Part shown: piece after piece, positions 50,432 to 59,924 of the stretch
Numbering within the stretch: position 1 is the first letter of the stretch
Layout: each line of letters begins with the position of its first letter
NCBI RefSeq assembly: GCF_003293845.1
Contig: NZ_QLST01000003.1
Location: forward strand, 62,001 to 126,000
DNA from: Flavobacterium tibetense
GTDB lineage: Bacteria; Bacteroidota; Bacteroidia; Flavobacteriales; Flavobacteriaceae
DNA: 64,000 nt
Reading direction: 5' to 3'
The notes under the pieces: model-generated
The model's input: the letters and a program-made list of their open reading frames with translations, nothing else
Told to the model about the DNA's origin: nothing
Databases searched by the model: none
Made by a program: the position numbers and the translations under genes

Positions 50432-52390
50432 ATGAAAAATAATGTATTGGCACTTTTCTTTTTAAGTTTTACTTCTTTGGTATTTGCCCAAAATAAAGAA
50501 GTTTTATTTACAATTAATGACAATCCTTATTACACAGATGAATTTGTTCGTGTGTACAAAAAGAATTTAGATTTAGTAAAAGATGATTCTCAAAAAGATT
50601 TAGATAAATATCTAGAGCTTTTTTTAGGTTACAAGCTTAAAGTTGAAAAAGCAAATAAATTAGGATTACAAAACGATACCAAATACCAAAATGAATTAAA
50701 ATCCTATCGTAATCAATTAGCAAAGTCGTATTTGAATGATTCTCAAGTAACCAATGCGTTAATTGAAGAAGCTTACGAAAGAATGAAATATGAAGTAAAG
50801 GCTTCACATATTTTGGTTATGGTTGAAGAAGGTGCTTTGCCAGCAGACACATTAAAAGCATATAACAAAATGCTTGATATTATCAAACGTATAGAATCAG
50901 GAGAAGCGTTTGATGCTTTAGCAGCTAAGTTTTCAGAAGATCCGTCTGCCAAAGAAAATAAAGGTGATTTGGGTTATTTTTCTGCTTTCCGAATGGTATA
51001 TCCTTTTGAAAATGCAGCATATAAAACGGCTGTTGGTAGTGTTTCAAAACCTTTCAGAACACGTTTTGGATATCATATTTTAAAAGTTGCAGACAAAAGA
51101 ATGAATAGAGGCGAAGTTTATGTGGCTCATATTATGATTATGAAGCCTGCAACACCAGATGCTGAATTGCAAGAAAAAGCCAAGCAAACGATTAACGATA
51201 TCTATAAAAAATTACAACAAGGGGAAAGTTTTGAATCACTAGCTGGACAATTTTCTGAAGATAAATCTACAGCTTCAAAAGGTGGTGCTTTGCAACGTTT
51301 TGGTTCGGGACAATTAACTTCGCAAGAATTTGAAGACGTTGCCTTTGGTTTAAAAGAAAAAGGGGAATTGTCTCAACCGTTTCAATCGCAATTTGGTTGG
51401 CATATTGTGAAATTGATTGATAGATTTCCATTACAACCATTAGAAGAATTAAAAGTTGATATTGAAAATAAAATCAAACGAGACGATCGTTCTTTATTAA
51501 TTACCAATTCATTAGCTAAAAAGCTAAGAGCTAAATACGTAATTAAAACCGACGCTAAGTTATTGGTAAAAACTAAAAAAGCGGTAACCAATGCATTTTA
51601 TGAGCAAAACTGGGTTATTCCTAGCAGTAATGAGTTTCAAGCTGCATTGGTAACTATTGAAAATAATAAAAAGTTAACGGCATTAGACTTTTTAGAATTC
51701 GTAAGTAGCCAACAAAAATCAAATGCTAAAACTAGACCTATTCAAAACTTAACCAATGAATTGTTTGAAAAATGGTTAGACGAGCAAGTGATTACGTATC
51801 ACAACGACAATCTAGAAAATGAGTTTCCAGAATTTAGATTTGTTATGGATGAATATAGAGACGGTTTGTTGTTGTTTGATTTAATGGAGAAAGAAATTTG
51901 GAATAAAGCCAAAAACGATACTATTGGGTTGGAAAAATTTCGTTTAGATAACATTAAAAATTACCAATGGAAAGAAAGAATGGATGTAGATATTTTTTCT
52001 TCAACTGATGAAAAAGTGATTAAAAAAGCGCAATCGTATCTTAAAAAAGGAAAATCAATTGATTTTATTAAGCAAAAATTAAACGTAAATGATAAAATCA
52101 ACGTTATAGTAAAATCAGGATTATTTGAAAACGATTATGATGTGCTTCCTGAATTTGCCATAACTAAAACGGGTGTGACTAAAATTGTAGCAAAAGGAAA
52201 TTATTTCTTTGTTACTAATGTGAAAGAAATTAAGCCAGCGCAACCAAAACTTTTAAACGAAACCAAAGGGAAATTGGTAAGTGATTACCAACAATTTTTA
52301 GAGAACAATTGGGTTGATGAATTACGCAAGGAATTCAATATTAAAATTAATACGACTGTGTTTGAAAAAACAAAAAAACAACTGCAATAA
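50432..52390 (+). CDS. Periplasmic SurA-like peptidylprolyl isomerase with two parvulin domains
   Basis: The 652-residue protein has a signal peptide (ending LVFAQ) and a SurA-N-like helical part. Two parvulin/PpiC domains follow: HILVMVEEGALP ... YFSAFRMVYPFENAAY ... FGYHILKVADKR, and HIMIMKPATPDAE ... QFGWHIVKLIDR. A long C-terminal chaperone region follows. It assists folding of outer-membrane proteins in the periplasm. It is the first of three related genes. Confidence 0.92.
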   Translation: MKNNVLALFFLSFTSLVFAQNKEVLFTINDNPYYTDEFVRVYKKNLDLVKDDSQKDLDKYLELFLGYKLKVEKANKLGLQNDTKYQNELKSYRNQLAKSYLNDSQVTNALIEEAYERMKYEVKASHILVMVEEGALPADTLKAYNKMLDIIKRIESGEAFDALAAKFSEDPSAKENKGDLGYFSAFRMVYPFENAAYKTAVGSVSKPFRTRFGYHILKVADKRMNRGEVYVAHIMIMKPATPDAELQEKAKQTINDIYKKLQQGESFESLAGQFSEDKSTASKGGALQRFGSGQLTSQEFEDVAFGLKEKGELSQPFQSQFGWHIVKLIDRFPLQPLEELKVDIENKIKRDDRSLLITNSLAKKLRAKYVIKTDAKLLVKTKKAVTNAFYEQNWVIPSSNEFQAALVTIENNKKLTALDFLEFVSSQQKSNAKTRPIQNLTNELFEKWLDEQVITYHNDNLENEFPEFRFVMDEYRDGLLLFDLMEKEIWNKAKNDTIGLEKFRLDNIKNYQWKERMDVDIFSSTDEKVIKKAQSYLKKGKSIDFIKQKLNVNDKINVIVKSGLFENDYDVLPEFAITKTGVTKIVAKGNYFFVTNVKEIKPAQPKLLNETKGKLVSDYQQFLENNWVDELRKEFNIKINTTVFEKTKKQLQ

Positions 52391-52393
52391 TTG

Positions 52394-53239
52394 ATGCGTT
52401 ATTTAGCATACATATTATTTTTTACTTTTTTTGCTTGCGATTATATTAAAAAACCGCAAGAACCAGAATCTGTTGCGCGTGTTGGAGATGACTTTTTATT
52501 TCGTTCCGATTTGCTAAATCTTGTGCCCAATGGTACTTCGAAAGAAGATAGTGTTGCTATTGTTAAATCTTTTATTGATCGCTGGGCAACACAAAAATTA
52601 TTGTTTGAAGCAGCAGAATTGAATCTGAATTCGGAAAAGGTTGATGAACTGAATCAATTAATGAAGCAATACAAAGTAGATTTGTTTACTAATGCTTATT
52701 TGGAAGAGTTAATTATTAGAAAAATTGATACCGTAGTTTCTAACGATGAAATTAACCAATACTACGAAGCCAATAAGCAATTTTTCAAAAATCCAAACGA
52801 ACTGGTTAAGTTGCGTTACATTAATTTAGTTAAAGAAAATCCAAAATTTGAAAAAATTAGAGCAAAATTTAATTCCTTTACACCGAAAGATAAAAAAGAA
52901 TTAGCGGAAATGGCCATTCAGTTCAAAAGTTATGCTTTTAACGATTCCATTTGGGTTGATGTTAACCAAGTTTATCAAAAGTTGCCATTTATAAATGCAG
53001 ATAACAAAGAGAACTACATTTCAAATGGAATGAGTTACCAATATCCAGATTCAACAACGGTTTGGTTAGTAAAAGTAAAGCAAGTCTTACCAAAGGATAA
53101 TCCAACGCCATTGCAGTTTTTGAGACCAACAATTAAACAAGTTATCATCAATAAAAGAAAAGTAGAATTAATAAAAACAATAGAAAACGAGATTACAAAC
53201 GATGCATTCAAAAATAACAAATATGAAATTTACAAATAA
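52394..53239 (+). CDS. SurA-like lipoprotein chaperone lacking a parvulin domain
   Basis: The start is the ATG three bases after the preceding stop; a TTG just before it is less likely. The 281-residue protein has a lipoprotein signal (FFAC). A SurA N-domain-like pattern (VARVGDDFLFRSDLLNLVP, RWATQKLLFEAA, VSNDEINQYYEANKQFF) and a C-terminal helical half are present. No parvulin motif is found, so it is probably a non-catalytic chaperone partner of its neighbours. It overlaps the next gene by 17 bases. Confidence 0.85.
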   Translation: MRYLAYILFFTFFACDYIKKPQEPESVARVGDDFLFRSDLLNLVPNGTSKEDSVAIVKSFIDRWATQKLLFEAAELNLNSEKVDELNQLMKQYKVDLFTNAYLEELIIRKIDTVVSNDEINQYYEANKQFFKNPNELVKLRYINLVKENPKFEKIRAKFNSFTPKDKKELAEMAIQFKSYAFNDSIWVDVNQVYQKLPFINADNKENYISNGMSYQYPDSTTVWLVKVKQVLPKDNPTPLQFLRPTIKQVIINKRKVELIKTIENEITNDAFKNNKYEIYK

Positions 53240-54575
53240 GAATACCTTTTTACTTTTAGCATTTCTAGCTGCATTTTTAACTTATGCCCAACCCAAAAAA
53301 CAAAAAGTGGATGGCGTAATTGGGGTAGTGGGCGATTATGTTATTTTGGATTCGGACATTGACTTAGAGTTTATTAATTTAAAAGCACAAGGGATTGATA
53401 CTAAAAACATCACACGATGTGAAATGTTTGGTAAACAATTAGAAGATAAACTATACGCGCATCACGCTATTCAAGATAGTATAGTGGTTACTGATATGGA
53501 AGTTAATGCCTTTTTAAATGAGCAAATTAATGTAGCAGTAGAGCAAATGGGTTCAATGGAAAAAGTGGTGAAATACTACAAGAAAAAAAGTGAAGAAGAT
53601 TTACGTTCTCATTTCTTTGATGTTGTAAAGTTGAACAAGTTGACTACGCAAATGCAAAAACAAATAATCGATAAAGTTGAAATAACACCTGAAGAAGTTC
53701 GTAACTTTTTTAGAGAAATCCCACAAGATGAAATTCCAATTTTTGGAGCAGAAGTTGAGATTGCTCAAATCATAGTGAAACCTGTAATTAATGAAGAAGA
53801 AAAACAAAAAGTAATTACCAAGTTGAAAGAACTTCGTCAAGAAGTTTTAAATGGTTCTAGCTTCTTTTCAAAAGCCGTTTTGTTTTCTGAAGATCCAGGT
53901 TCTAGTTCTAATGGAGGTTACTATAAAATGAATAGAAAAACACCATTTGTAAAAGAATTTAAAGATGTAGCATTCAGTTTAGGTGAAGGTGAAATTTCAG
54001 AACCTTTTGAAACTGAATTTGGTTATCATATTATTTTAGTCGAGAAAATTAGAGGTCAAGAAGTAGAATTACGTCATATTTTAATGGCTCCAAAAGTGAC
54101 GCCTCAAGCAATGAAAGATGCAAAAGATAAAATTGATGCTATTAGAGCTAAAATTGTTAGTGGTGAAATTTCTTTTGCCGATGCAGCTAAGTCAGATTCA
54201 GACGAAAAAGAGACCAAAAATAATGGTGGCGTTTTGCTAAATCCAAGAACTATGGAACCAAGATTTGAATTAACCAAAATGGATCCTTCTTTATATGGTC
54301 AAGTTTCAGCTTTGCAAGTTAACGATGTATCAAGACCAATTTTAGAAGATGATAGAGGAAAGAAGTTTTACAAAATTATTACTGTAAATAAGAAAACAGA
54401 AGAACATAAAGCCGAATTTTCTCAAGATTATATCAAAATCAAAGAATTAGCTTTAAGAGATAAGCAAATCAAAGAAATTGGTAAATGGTCTGAAGAAAAA
54501 ATCAAAGAAACGTATATTAAAATTAACGATGAGTACAAGTCGTGTGAATTTACCAATAACTGGTTGAAAAACTAA
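53223..54575 (+). CDS. surA: Peptidylprolyl isomerase SurA
   Basis: The ATG at 53223 gives MKFTNKNTFLLLAFLAAFLTYAQ, a good signal peptide; an upstream ATG in the overlap would break it. The 450-residue product has the SurA N-domain (VDGVIGVVGDYVILDSDID), a first parvulin domain (IAQIIVKPVINEE ... EFGYHIILVEK), and a second (LRHILMAPKVTPQAM ... KKFYKIITVNK). It is the main outer-membrane-protein chaperone. Ends before a hairpin at 54591. Confidence 0.9.
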   Translation: MKFTNKNTFLLLAFLAAFLTYAQPKKQKVDGVIGVVGDYVILDSDIDLEFINLKAQGIDTKNITRCEMFGKQLEDKLYAHHAIQDSIVVTDMEVNAFLNEQINVAVEQMGSMEKVVKYYKKKSEEDLRSHFFDVVKLNKLTTQMQKQIIDKVEITPEEVRNFFREIPQDEIPIFGAEVEIAQIIVKPVINEEEKQKVITKLKELRQEVLNGSSFFSKAVLFSEDPGSSSNGGYYKMNRKTPFVKEFKDVAFSLGEGEISEPFETEFGYHIILVEKIRGQEVELRHILMAPKVTPQAMKDAKDKIDAIRAKIVSGEISFADAAKSDSDEKETKNNGGVLLNPRTMEPRFELTKMDPSLYGQVSALQVNDVSRPILEDDRGKKFYKIITVNKKTEEHKAEFSQDYIKIKELALRDKQIKEIGKWSEEKIKETYIKINDEYKSCEFTNNWLKN

Positions 54576-54590
54576 ACTAAATTTTAAATT

Positions 54591-54620
54591 AACCCTTTGA
54601 GTTTTCGAAGGGTTTTTTAT
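54591..54620 (+). terminator. Terminator of the SurA operon
   Basis: AACCCTT/AAGGGTT stem with a partially paired 10-base loop and a T-tract. Confidence 0.7.
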
Positions 54621-54690
54621 GAATTTTTTTTCTATTTTAGTATTTTATTAAATGTAATTCAATTTCTGAATTCTAAATTCAAACTATATT

Positions 54691-55644
54691 ATGTCAGACG
54701 TAGTAGCCATTCAAAATTTAGTGCAACGCCAACACCAACTGAAACAAGAAATTGCCAAAGTTATTGTAGGTCAAGACGAAGTGGTTAATCAAATTGTATT
54801 GAGCATTTTTTCAGGCGGACATGCCTTGTTAATTGGTGTTCCAGGTTTAGCAAAAACCTTAATGGTAAATACTATTGCGCAAGCTTTAGGACTGAATTTT
54901 AAACGTATTCAATTCACACCCGATTTAATGCCGTCAGATATTTTAGGAAGTGAGATTTTGGATGAAAACCGTCAATTTAAATTTATAAAAGGACCGATTT
55001 TTTCTAATATTATCTTAGCTGACGAAATAAATAGAACGCCACCAAAAACTCAAGCGGCTTTACTTGAAGCAATGCAAGAACGCATCGTTACAGTAGCTGG
55101 ACATTCCTATCCATTGGATTTACCTTACTTTGTTTTGGCAACACAAAACCCTATTGAGCAAGAAGGAACGTATCCGTTACCAGAAGCGCAGTTGGATCGT
55201 TTTATGTTCGCAATTAAACTAGATTATCCATCGTTTGAAGAGGAAGTACAAGTTGTAAAAGCAACTACTACAGATTATAAAGCTTCTGTTAACGCGCTTT
55301 TTTCAGCGGATGAAATCATTGCTTTTCAAAACGTAATCAGAAAATTACCAGTTGCTGATAATGTTATAGAATATGCGGTTACTTTAGTTAGTAAAACAAG
55401 ACCAGATAATCCATTGGCACCTGATTTTATTAAAACCTACATTGATTGGGGAGCAGGACCGCGAGCTTCGCAAAATTTAATTCTAGCTGCCAAAACACAA
55501 GCCGCATTAAATGGAAAATTTTCTCCAGATATTGAAGATGTACAAGCCGTTGCTTTCGGAATATTACGTCATAGGATTGTGAAAAATTACAAAGCCGATG
55601 CTGAAGGAATTTCAGATGAAACTATTATCAAAAAGTTGTTTTAA
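54691..55644 (+). CDS. MoxR family AAA+ ATPase
   Basis: The 317-residue protein has Walker A GVPGLAKT, Walker B ILADEINR, sensor LATQNPIEQEGTYPLPEAQLDRF and the lid domain ending YKADAEGISDETIIKKLF. MoxR ATPases chaperone or activate VWA-domain partner complexes. The usual partners (DUF58, BatA/B-type) are not in this window; the next gene is an acyltransferase 9 bases downstream. The partner must therefore be elsewhere or the context is rearranged. Confidence 0.93.
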   Translation: MSDVVAIQNLVQRQHQLKQEIAKVIVGQDEVVNQIVLSIFSGGHALLIGVPGLAKTLMVNTIAQALGLNFKRIQFTPDLMPSDILGSEILDENRQFKFIKGPIFSNIILADEINRTPPKTQAALLEAMQERIVTVAGHSYPLDLPYFVLATQNPIEQEGTYPLPEAQLDRFMFAIKLDYPSFEEEVQVVKATTTDYKASVNALFSADEIIAFQNVIRKLPVADNVIEYAVTLVSKTRPDNPLAPDFIKTYIDWGAGPRASQNLILAAKTQAALNGKFSPDIEDVQAVAFGILRHRIVKNYKADAEGISDETIIKKLF

Positions 55645-55653
55645 AATTGTTGC

Positions 55654-56784
55654 ATGTTTGGACTAGCGATTGATTTAAATAAACGAATGCATGGTTTAGA
55701 TATTGCTAGAGCTATTGCAATTTCATTAGTCGTATTTGCTCATTCCCTTTGGATTAGTGATTTTTTTCCACCAGTAGTGAGTTGGTTAATGCAATTGAGT
55801 GGTACTATCGGAGTTGAAATTTTCTTTGTAATTAGTGGATTTCTAATTGGTAAAATTGTACTTCGAATGCTTGAGAAAGAAGATTTTTCTTTTTCAGTAA
55901 TAATGGATTTTTTAAAACGACGATGGTTTAGAACTTTACCTAATTACTATTTAATTCTCTTTGTTAATGTATTGCTTTGGTATTTGATTTATAAGGAAAT
56001 ACCAGAAAAACTATATCTTTATTTTGTTTATTTACAAAATCTAACCCAAACATCTCCTGATTTTTACAGAGTTTCATGGAGTTTGGCGGTTGAGCAATTT
56101 TGTTATATAATTGGACCTTTTACCTTGTTGTTTTTAGTTAAGTTATTTCCCAAAGCAAATCGAAGATATTTGTTTTTAGGAATGAGTTTGTTTATGATAG
56201 CTTTGTTTTTTGGGACTAGAATTTATTTTAATGCTACCTATGAATTGACTTCTATAGTAGATTGGAACCAATCCTTGCGAAAAGTTACTATTTACAGATT
56301 AGACGCCATTTACTATGGATTTGTACTTTATTATTTGTATTCTAGAAATTGTATAGCTGAAAAAATGAATTCCATTTTGTTTGTTTGTGGAGTTTTGGGA
56401 ATTTTTATACTTCATATTTTAATTTTTGCTTTAGGAATTCAAGCAGAAAATCACCCTTTTTTCTTTAATGTACTTTATTTACCATTGAATTCTATTTCAA
56501 TTTGCTTGACGATTCCTTTTTTGGTGGGCATCAAATTAAGAGAAAGTCTTTTTTTAAAATGGGTAACGCTTTTGAGTATTATCTCTTACAGTATCTATTT
56601 GTTGCATTACACAGTAATTCTTCACGCCATGAAAGTCTTGTTTCCGTCTGAAAGTCTTCGTGGATTTTCTCTTTTTGGATATACTTTTGTTTATTGGGCA
56701 TTAGTAGTTGTCTTATCTTATTTTTTCTATCGTTTTTTTGAAAAACCAATGACTAATCTTAGAGATAAGAAAACTTTTAATTGA
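55654..56784 (+). CDS. Acyltransferase 3 family membrane protein
   Basis: The 376-residue polytopic protein has about ten helices with the acyltransferase-3 start GLDIARAIAISLVVFAHSLW (His of the active-site motif), the RRWFRTLPNYY loop (R-x-x-R motif) and a SWSLAVEQFCY segment. It O-acylates surface polysaccharide or lipid-linked sugars. It is adjacent to moxR but functional linkage is not evident. Confidence 0.9.
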   Translation: MFGLAIDLNKRMHGLDIARAIAISLVVFAHSLWISDFFPPVVSWLMQLSGTIGVEIFFVISGFLIGKIVLRMLEKEDFSFSVIMDFLKRRWFRTLPNYYLILFVNVLLWYLIYKEIPEKLYLYFVYLQNLTQTSPDFYRVSWSLAVEQFCYIIGPFTLLFLVKLFPKANRRYLFLGMSLFMIALFFGTRIYFNATYELTSIVDWNQSLRKVTIYRLDAIYYGFVLYYLYSRNCIAEKMNSILFVCGVLGIFILHILIFALGIQAENHPFFFNVLYLPLNSISICLTIPFLVGIKLRESLFLKWVTLLSIISYSIYLLHYTVILHAMKVLFPSESLRGFSLFGYTFVYWALVVVLSYFFYRFFEKPMTNLRDKKTFN

Positions 56785-56974
56785 TAGAAATTAAGGTTTT
56801 TTTGAACCGTTTTAAGAAATTAATAAAAAAAGACTTTATATTTAAGAATTCGTTAATAAATGATTCTTTTTATTGGTTTTGTTGAATTATATTTATCAAA
56901 ATAGAATCTTTATAAATAATATTTCTTCTATTTAGCCTTTTTATTAAAAATTTTTAAATCTGATTAAGATTTAT

Positions 56975-56982
56975 TAATTTTG
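56975..56982 (+). promoter_or_regulatory. acnB promoter -7 box
   Basis: TAATTTTG matches TAnnTTTG; it lies 45 bases before the chosen ATG. Confidence 0.6.
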
Positions 56983-57027
56983 TGCCACAAAAAAATACAA
57001 CAATCACTAAAACAACCTATTTATAGT

Positions 57028-59817
57028 ATGACACTAGATGTTGAAATGAATCTTTATAAAGAGTATATTAAAGAAATTGAAGAAAGAAAAGGTCAAGGAT
57101 TACATCCAAAACCGATTGATAGTGCTGATTTGTTAAACGAAATCATTGCTCAAATTAAAGACACAAACAACGCTAATAGAGCTGATTGTTTGAAGTTTTT
57201 TATATACAATACTTTACCAGGAACAACTCCTGCAGCTGGTGCCAAAGCAAAATTCTTAAAAGAAATTATTTTAGGTCAAGAAGCAGTTGCTGAGATTACA
57301 CCAACTTTTGCTTTTGAGTTATTATCTCACATGAAAGGAGGACCTTCAATTGTAGTTTTATTAGATTTAGCTTTAGGAAATGACGTTGCAATTGCTACTC
57401 AAGCTGCTGAAGTTTTAAAAACACAAGTATATCTTTACGATGCCGATATGGCTCGTATCAAAGAGGCTTATGAAAATGGAAATGCGGTTGCAAAAGATAT
57501 TTTAGAGAGTTATGCGAAAGCCGAATTCTTTACTAAACTTCCTGAAATTGCTGAAGAAATTAAAGTAGTAACCTTTATTGCCGGAGAAGGTGATATTTCA
57601 ACCGATTTATTATCTCCAGGGAATCAAGCGCACTCGCGTTCTGACCGTGAATTACACGGAAAATGTATGATTACGCCTCAAGCGCAAGAGGAAATTAAAG
57701 CCTTACAAGCACAACATCCAGATAAATCGGTAATGTTAATTGCTGAAAAAGGTACGATGGGAGTGGGTTCTTCTCGTATGTCGGGTGTAAATAACGTAGC
57801 GCTTTGGACAGGAAAACAAGCAAGTCCTTATGTGCCATTCGTAAACTTTGCTCCTATCGTAGGAGGAACTAACGGAATTTCTCCAATTTTCTTAACTACT
57901 GTTGACGTTACGGGCGGTATCGGAATCGATTTGAAAAACTGGGTTAAGAAAACAGATGCAAACGGAGAGCTAGTTCGTGATGAAAATGGAGAACCCATTT
58001 TAGAACAAGTATATTCTGTTGCAACTGGAACGGTTTTAACAATCAATACAAAAACAAAAAAATTATACAACGGTGATAAAGAATTGATTGATATTTCAAG
58101 ATCTTTCACACCACAAAAAATGGAGTTTATCAAAGCTGGTGGTTCTTACGCAATTGTTTTTGGTAAAAAAATCCAAACTTTTGCTGCTAAAACATTAGGA
58201 ATTGAAGCGCCTTTAGTTTACGCACCTTCAAAAGAAGTTTCAGTTGAAGGACAAGGACTTACGGCAGTTGAAAAAATCTTCAATAGAAATGCAGTTGGAA
58301 CCCTTTCTAAAAAAGCATTACACGCAGGTTCTGATGTTCGTGTTACGGTAAATATCGTAGGTTCGCAAGATACTACGGGTTTAATGACGGCTCAAGAATT
58401 AGAATCGATGGCAGCGACTGTGATTTCTCCAATTGTTGACGGAGCATATCAATCAGGTTGTCATACTGCTTCGGTTTGGGATAAAAAAGCACAAGCTAAT
58501 ATTCCAAAATTAATGCAATTTATGAACGATTTCGGTTTAATCACCGCTCGTGATCCAAAAGGCGTTTATCATGCGATGACCGACGTAATTCATAAAGTAT
58601 TAAATGATATTACTGTAGATGAATGGGCTATCATTATTGGTGGTGATTCACATACAAGAATGTCAAAAGGTGTGGCGTTCGGTGCAGATTCAGGAACGGT
58701 TGCTCTTGCTTTAGCAACAGGTGAAGCTTCAATGCCAATTCCAGAATCAGTAAAAGTAACTTTCAAAGGACAAATGGCAAGTTATATGGATTTCCGTGAT
58801 GTGGTTCATGCAACACAAGCACAAATGCTACATAAATTTGGTGGAGAAAATGTTTTCCAAGGAAGAATTATCGAAGTACATTTGGGAACATTAACTGCTG
58901 ACCAAGCGTTCACATTTACAGATTGGACTGCCGAAATGAAAGCTAAAGCTTCAATTTGTATTTCAGAAGATGAAACGTTAATCGAATCATTAGAGATTGC
59001 TAAATCAAGAATCCAAATTATGATTGATAAAGGCATGGACAATAAAAACCGTGTGCTTCAAGGATTAATTGATAAAGCAAACCAACGTATTGCAGAAATC
59101 AGATCAGGTGAAAAGCCAGCTTTACGTCCAGATGCTAATGCAAAATACTACGCAGAAGTAGAAGTAGATTTGGATGTGATTAACGAACCAATGATTGCTG
59201 ACCCAGATGTAAATAATAAAGACGTTTCTAAACGTTATACTCACGATACAATTCGTCCACTTTCTTTCTACGGAGGTGATAAAAAAGTAGATTTAGGTTT
59301 CATCGGTTCTTGTATGGTTCACAAAGGCGATATGAAAATCTTAGCGCAAATGCTTAAAAATATCGAGAGACAACAAGGTAAAGTGGAATTCAAAGCTCCA
59401 TTAGTAGTTGCTCCTCCAACATACAATATTGTTGACGAATTAAAAGCTGAAGGTGATTGGGAAGTATTACAAAAATATTCAGGTTTCGAATTTGATGATA
59501 ATGCACCAAAAGCTGCGGCTCGTACTGAATATGAAAACATGTTGTATTTAGAGCGTCCAGGTTGTAATCTTTGTATGGGGAACCAAGAAAAAGCGTCTAA
59601 AGGAGATACGGTTATGGCAACATCAACACGTTTATTCCAAGGTCGTGTAGTAGAAGATTCTGCAGAGAAAAAAGGAGAGTCTTTGTTGTCATCTACTCCT
59701 GTGGTAGTTTTATCTACTGTTTTAGGAAGAACACCTTCTATTGAAGAATACAAACAAGCTGTAGAAGGAATTAACCTAACTAAGTTTGCTCCATCACACA
59801 AATTATTAGTAGGATAA
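57028..59817 (+). CDS. acnB: Aconitate hydratase B
   Basis: The ATG at 57028 is used; MNLYKEY at 57046 is an equally good start by alignment of the conserved N-terminus. The roughly 929-residue protein has the AcnB order: N-terminal HEAT-like domain (about 1-160), swivel domain 4, then domains 1-3. Cluster Cys are in SGCHTAS (catalytic domain) and GCNLCMGN (CxxC). The substrate motif GGDSHTRMSKGV is present. It interconverts citrate and isocitrate in the TCA cycle and can bind mRNA as an apo-protein. It is followed by a terminator and the AcnA-type gene. Confidence 0.95.
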   Translation: MTLDVEMNLYKEYIKEIEERKGQGLHPKPIDSADLLNEIIAQIKDTNNANRADCLKFFIYNTLPGTTPAAGAKAKFLKEIILGQEAVAEITPTFAFELLSHMKGGPSIVVLLDLALGNDVAIATQAAEVLKTQVYLYDADMARIKEAYENGNAVAKDILESYAKAEFFTKLPEIAEEIKVVTFIAGEGDISTDLLSPGNQAHSRSDRELHGKCMITPQAQEEIKALQAQHPDKSVMLIAEKGTMGVGSSRMSGVNNVALWTGKQASPYVPFVNFAPIVGGTNGISPIFLTTVDVTGGIGIDLKNWVKKTDANGELVRDENGEPILEQVYSVATGTVLTINTKTKKLYNGDKELIDISRSFTPQKMEFIKAGGSYAIVFGKKIQTFAAKTLGIEAPLVYAPSKEVSVEGQGLTAVEKIFNRNAVGTLSKKALHAGSDVRVTVNIVGSQDTTGLMTAQELESMAATVISPIVDGAYQSGCHTASVWDKKAQANIPKLMQFMNDFGLITARDPKGVYHAMTDVIHKVLNDITVDEWAIIIGGDSHTRMSKGVAFGADSGTVALALATGEASMPIPESVKVTFKGQMASYMDFRDVVHATQAQMLHKFGGENVFQGRIIEVHLGTLTADQAFTFTDWTAEMKAKASICISEDETLIESLEIAKSRIQIMIDKGMDNKNRVLQGLIDKANQRIAEIRSGEKPALRPDANAKYYAEVEVDLDVINEPMIADPDVNNKDVSKRYTHDTIRPLSFYGGDKKVDLGFIGSCMVHKGDMKILAQMLKNIERQQGKVEFKAPLVVAPPTYNIVDELKAEGDWEVLQKYSGFEFDDNAPKAAARTEYENMLYLERPGCNLCMGNQEKASKGDTVMATSTRLFQGRVVEDSAEKKGESLLSSTPVVVLSTVLGRTPSIEEYKQAVEGINLTKFAPSHKLLVG

Positions 59818-59838
59818 TTGGTTTACTATAATGTTATT

Positions 59839-59870
59839 AAAGTCTAAGTTTCACGCTTAGACTTTTTTTT
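59839..59870 (+). terminator. acnB terminator
   Basis: AAAGTCTAAG-TTTCACG-CTTAGACTTT perfect 10-bp stem and T-tract. Confidence 0.85.
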
Positions 59871-59924
59871 ATGCTCTTTTTTTCGTAACTTGTGTGTTTA
59901 ATAACTAAACAAACAAATAAATAT

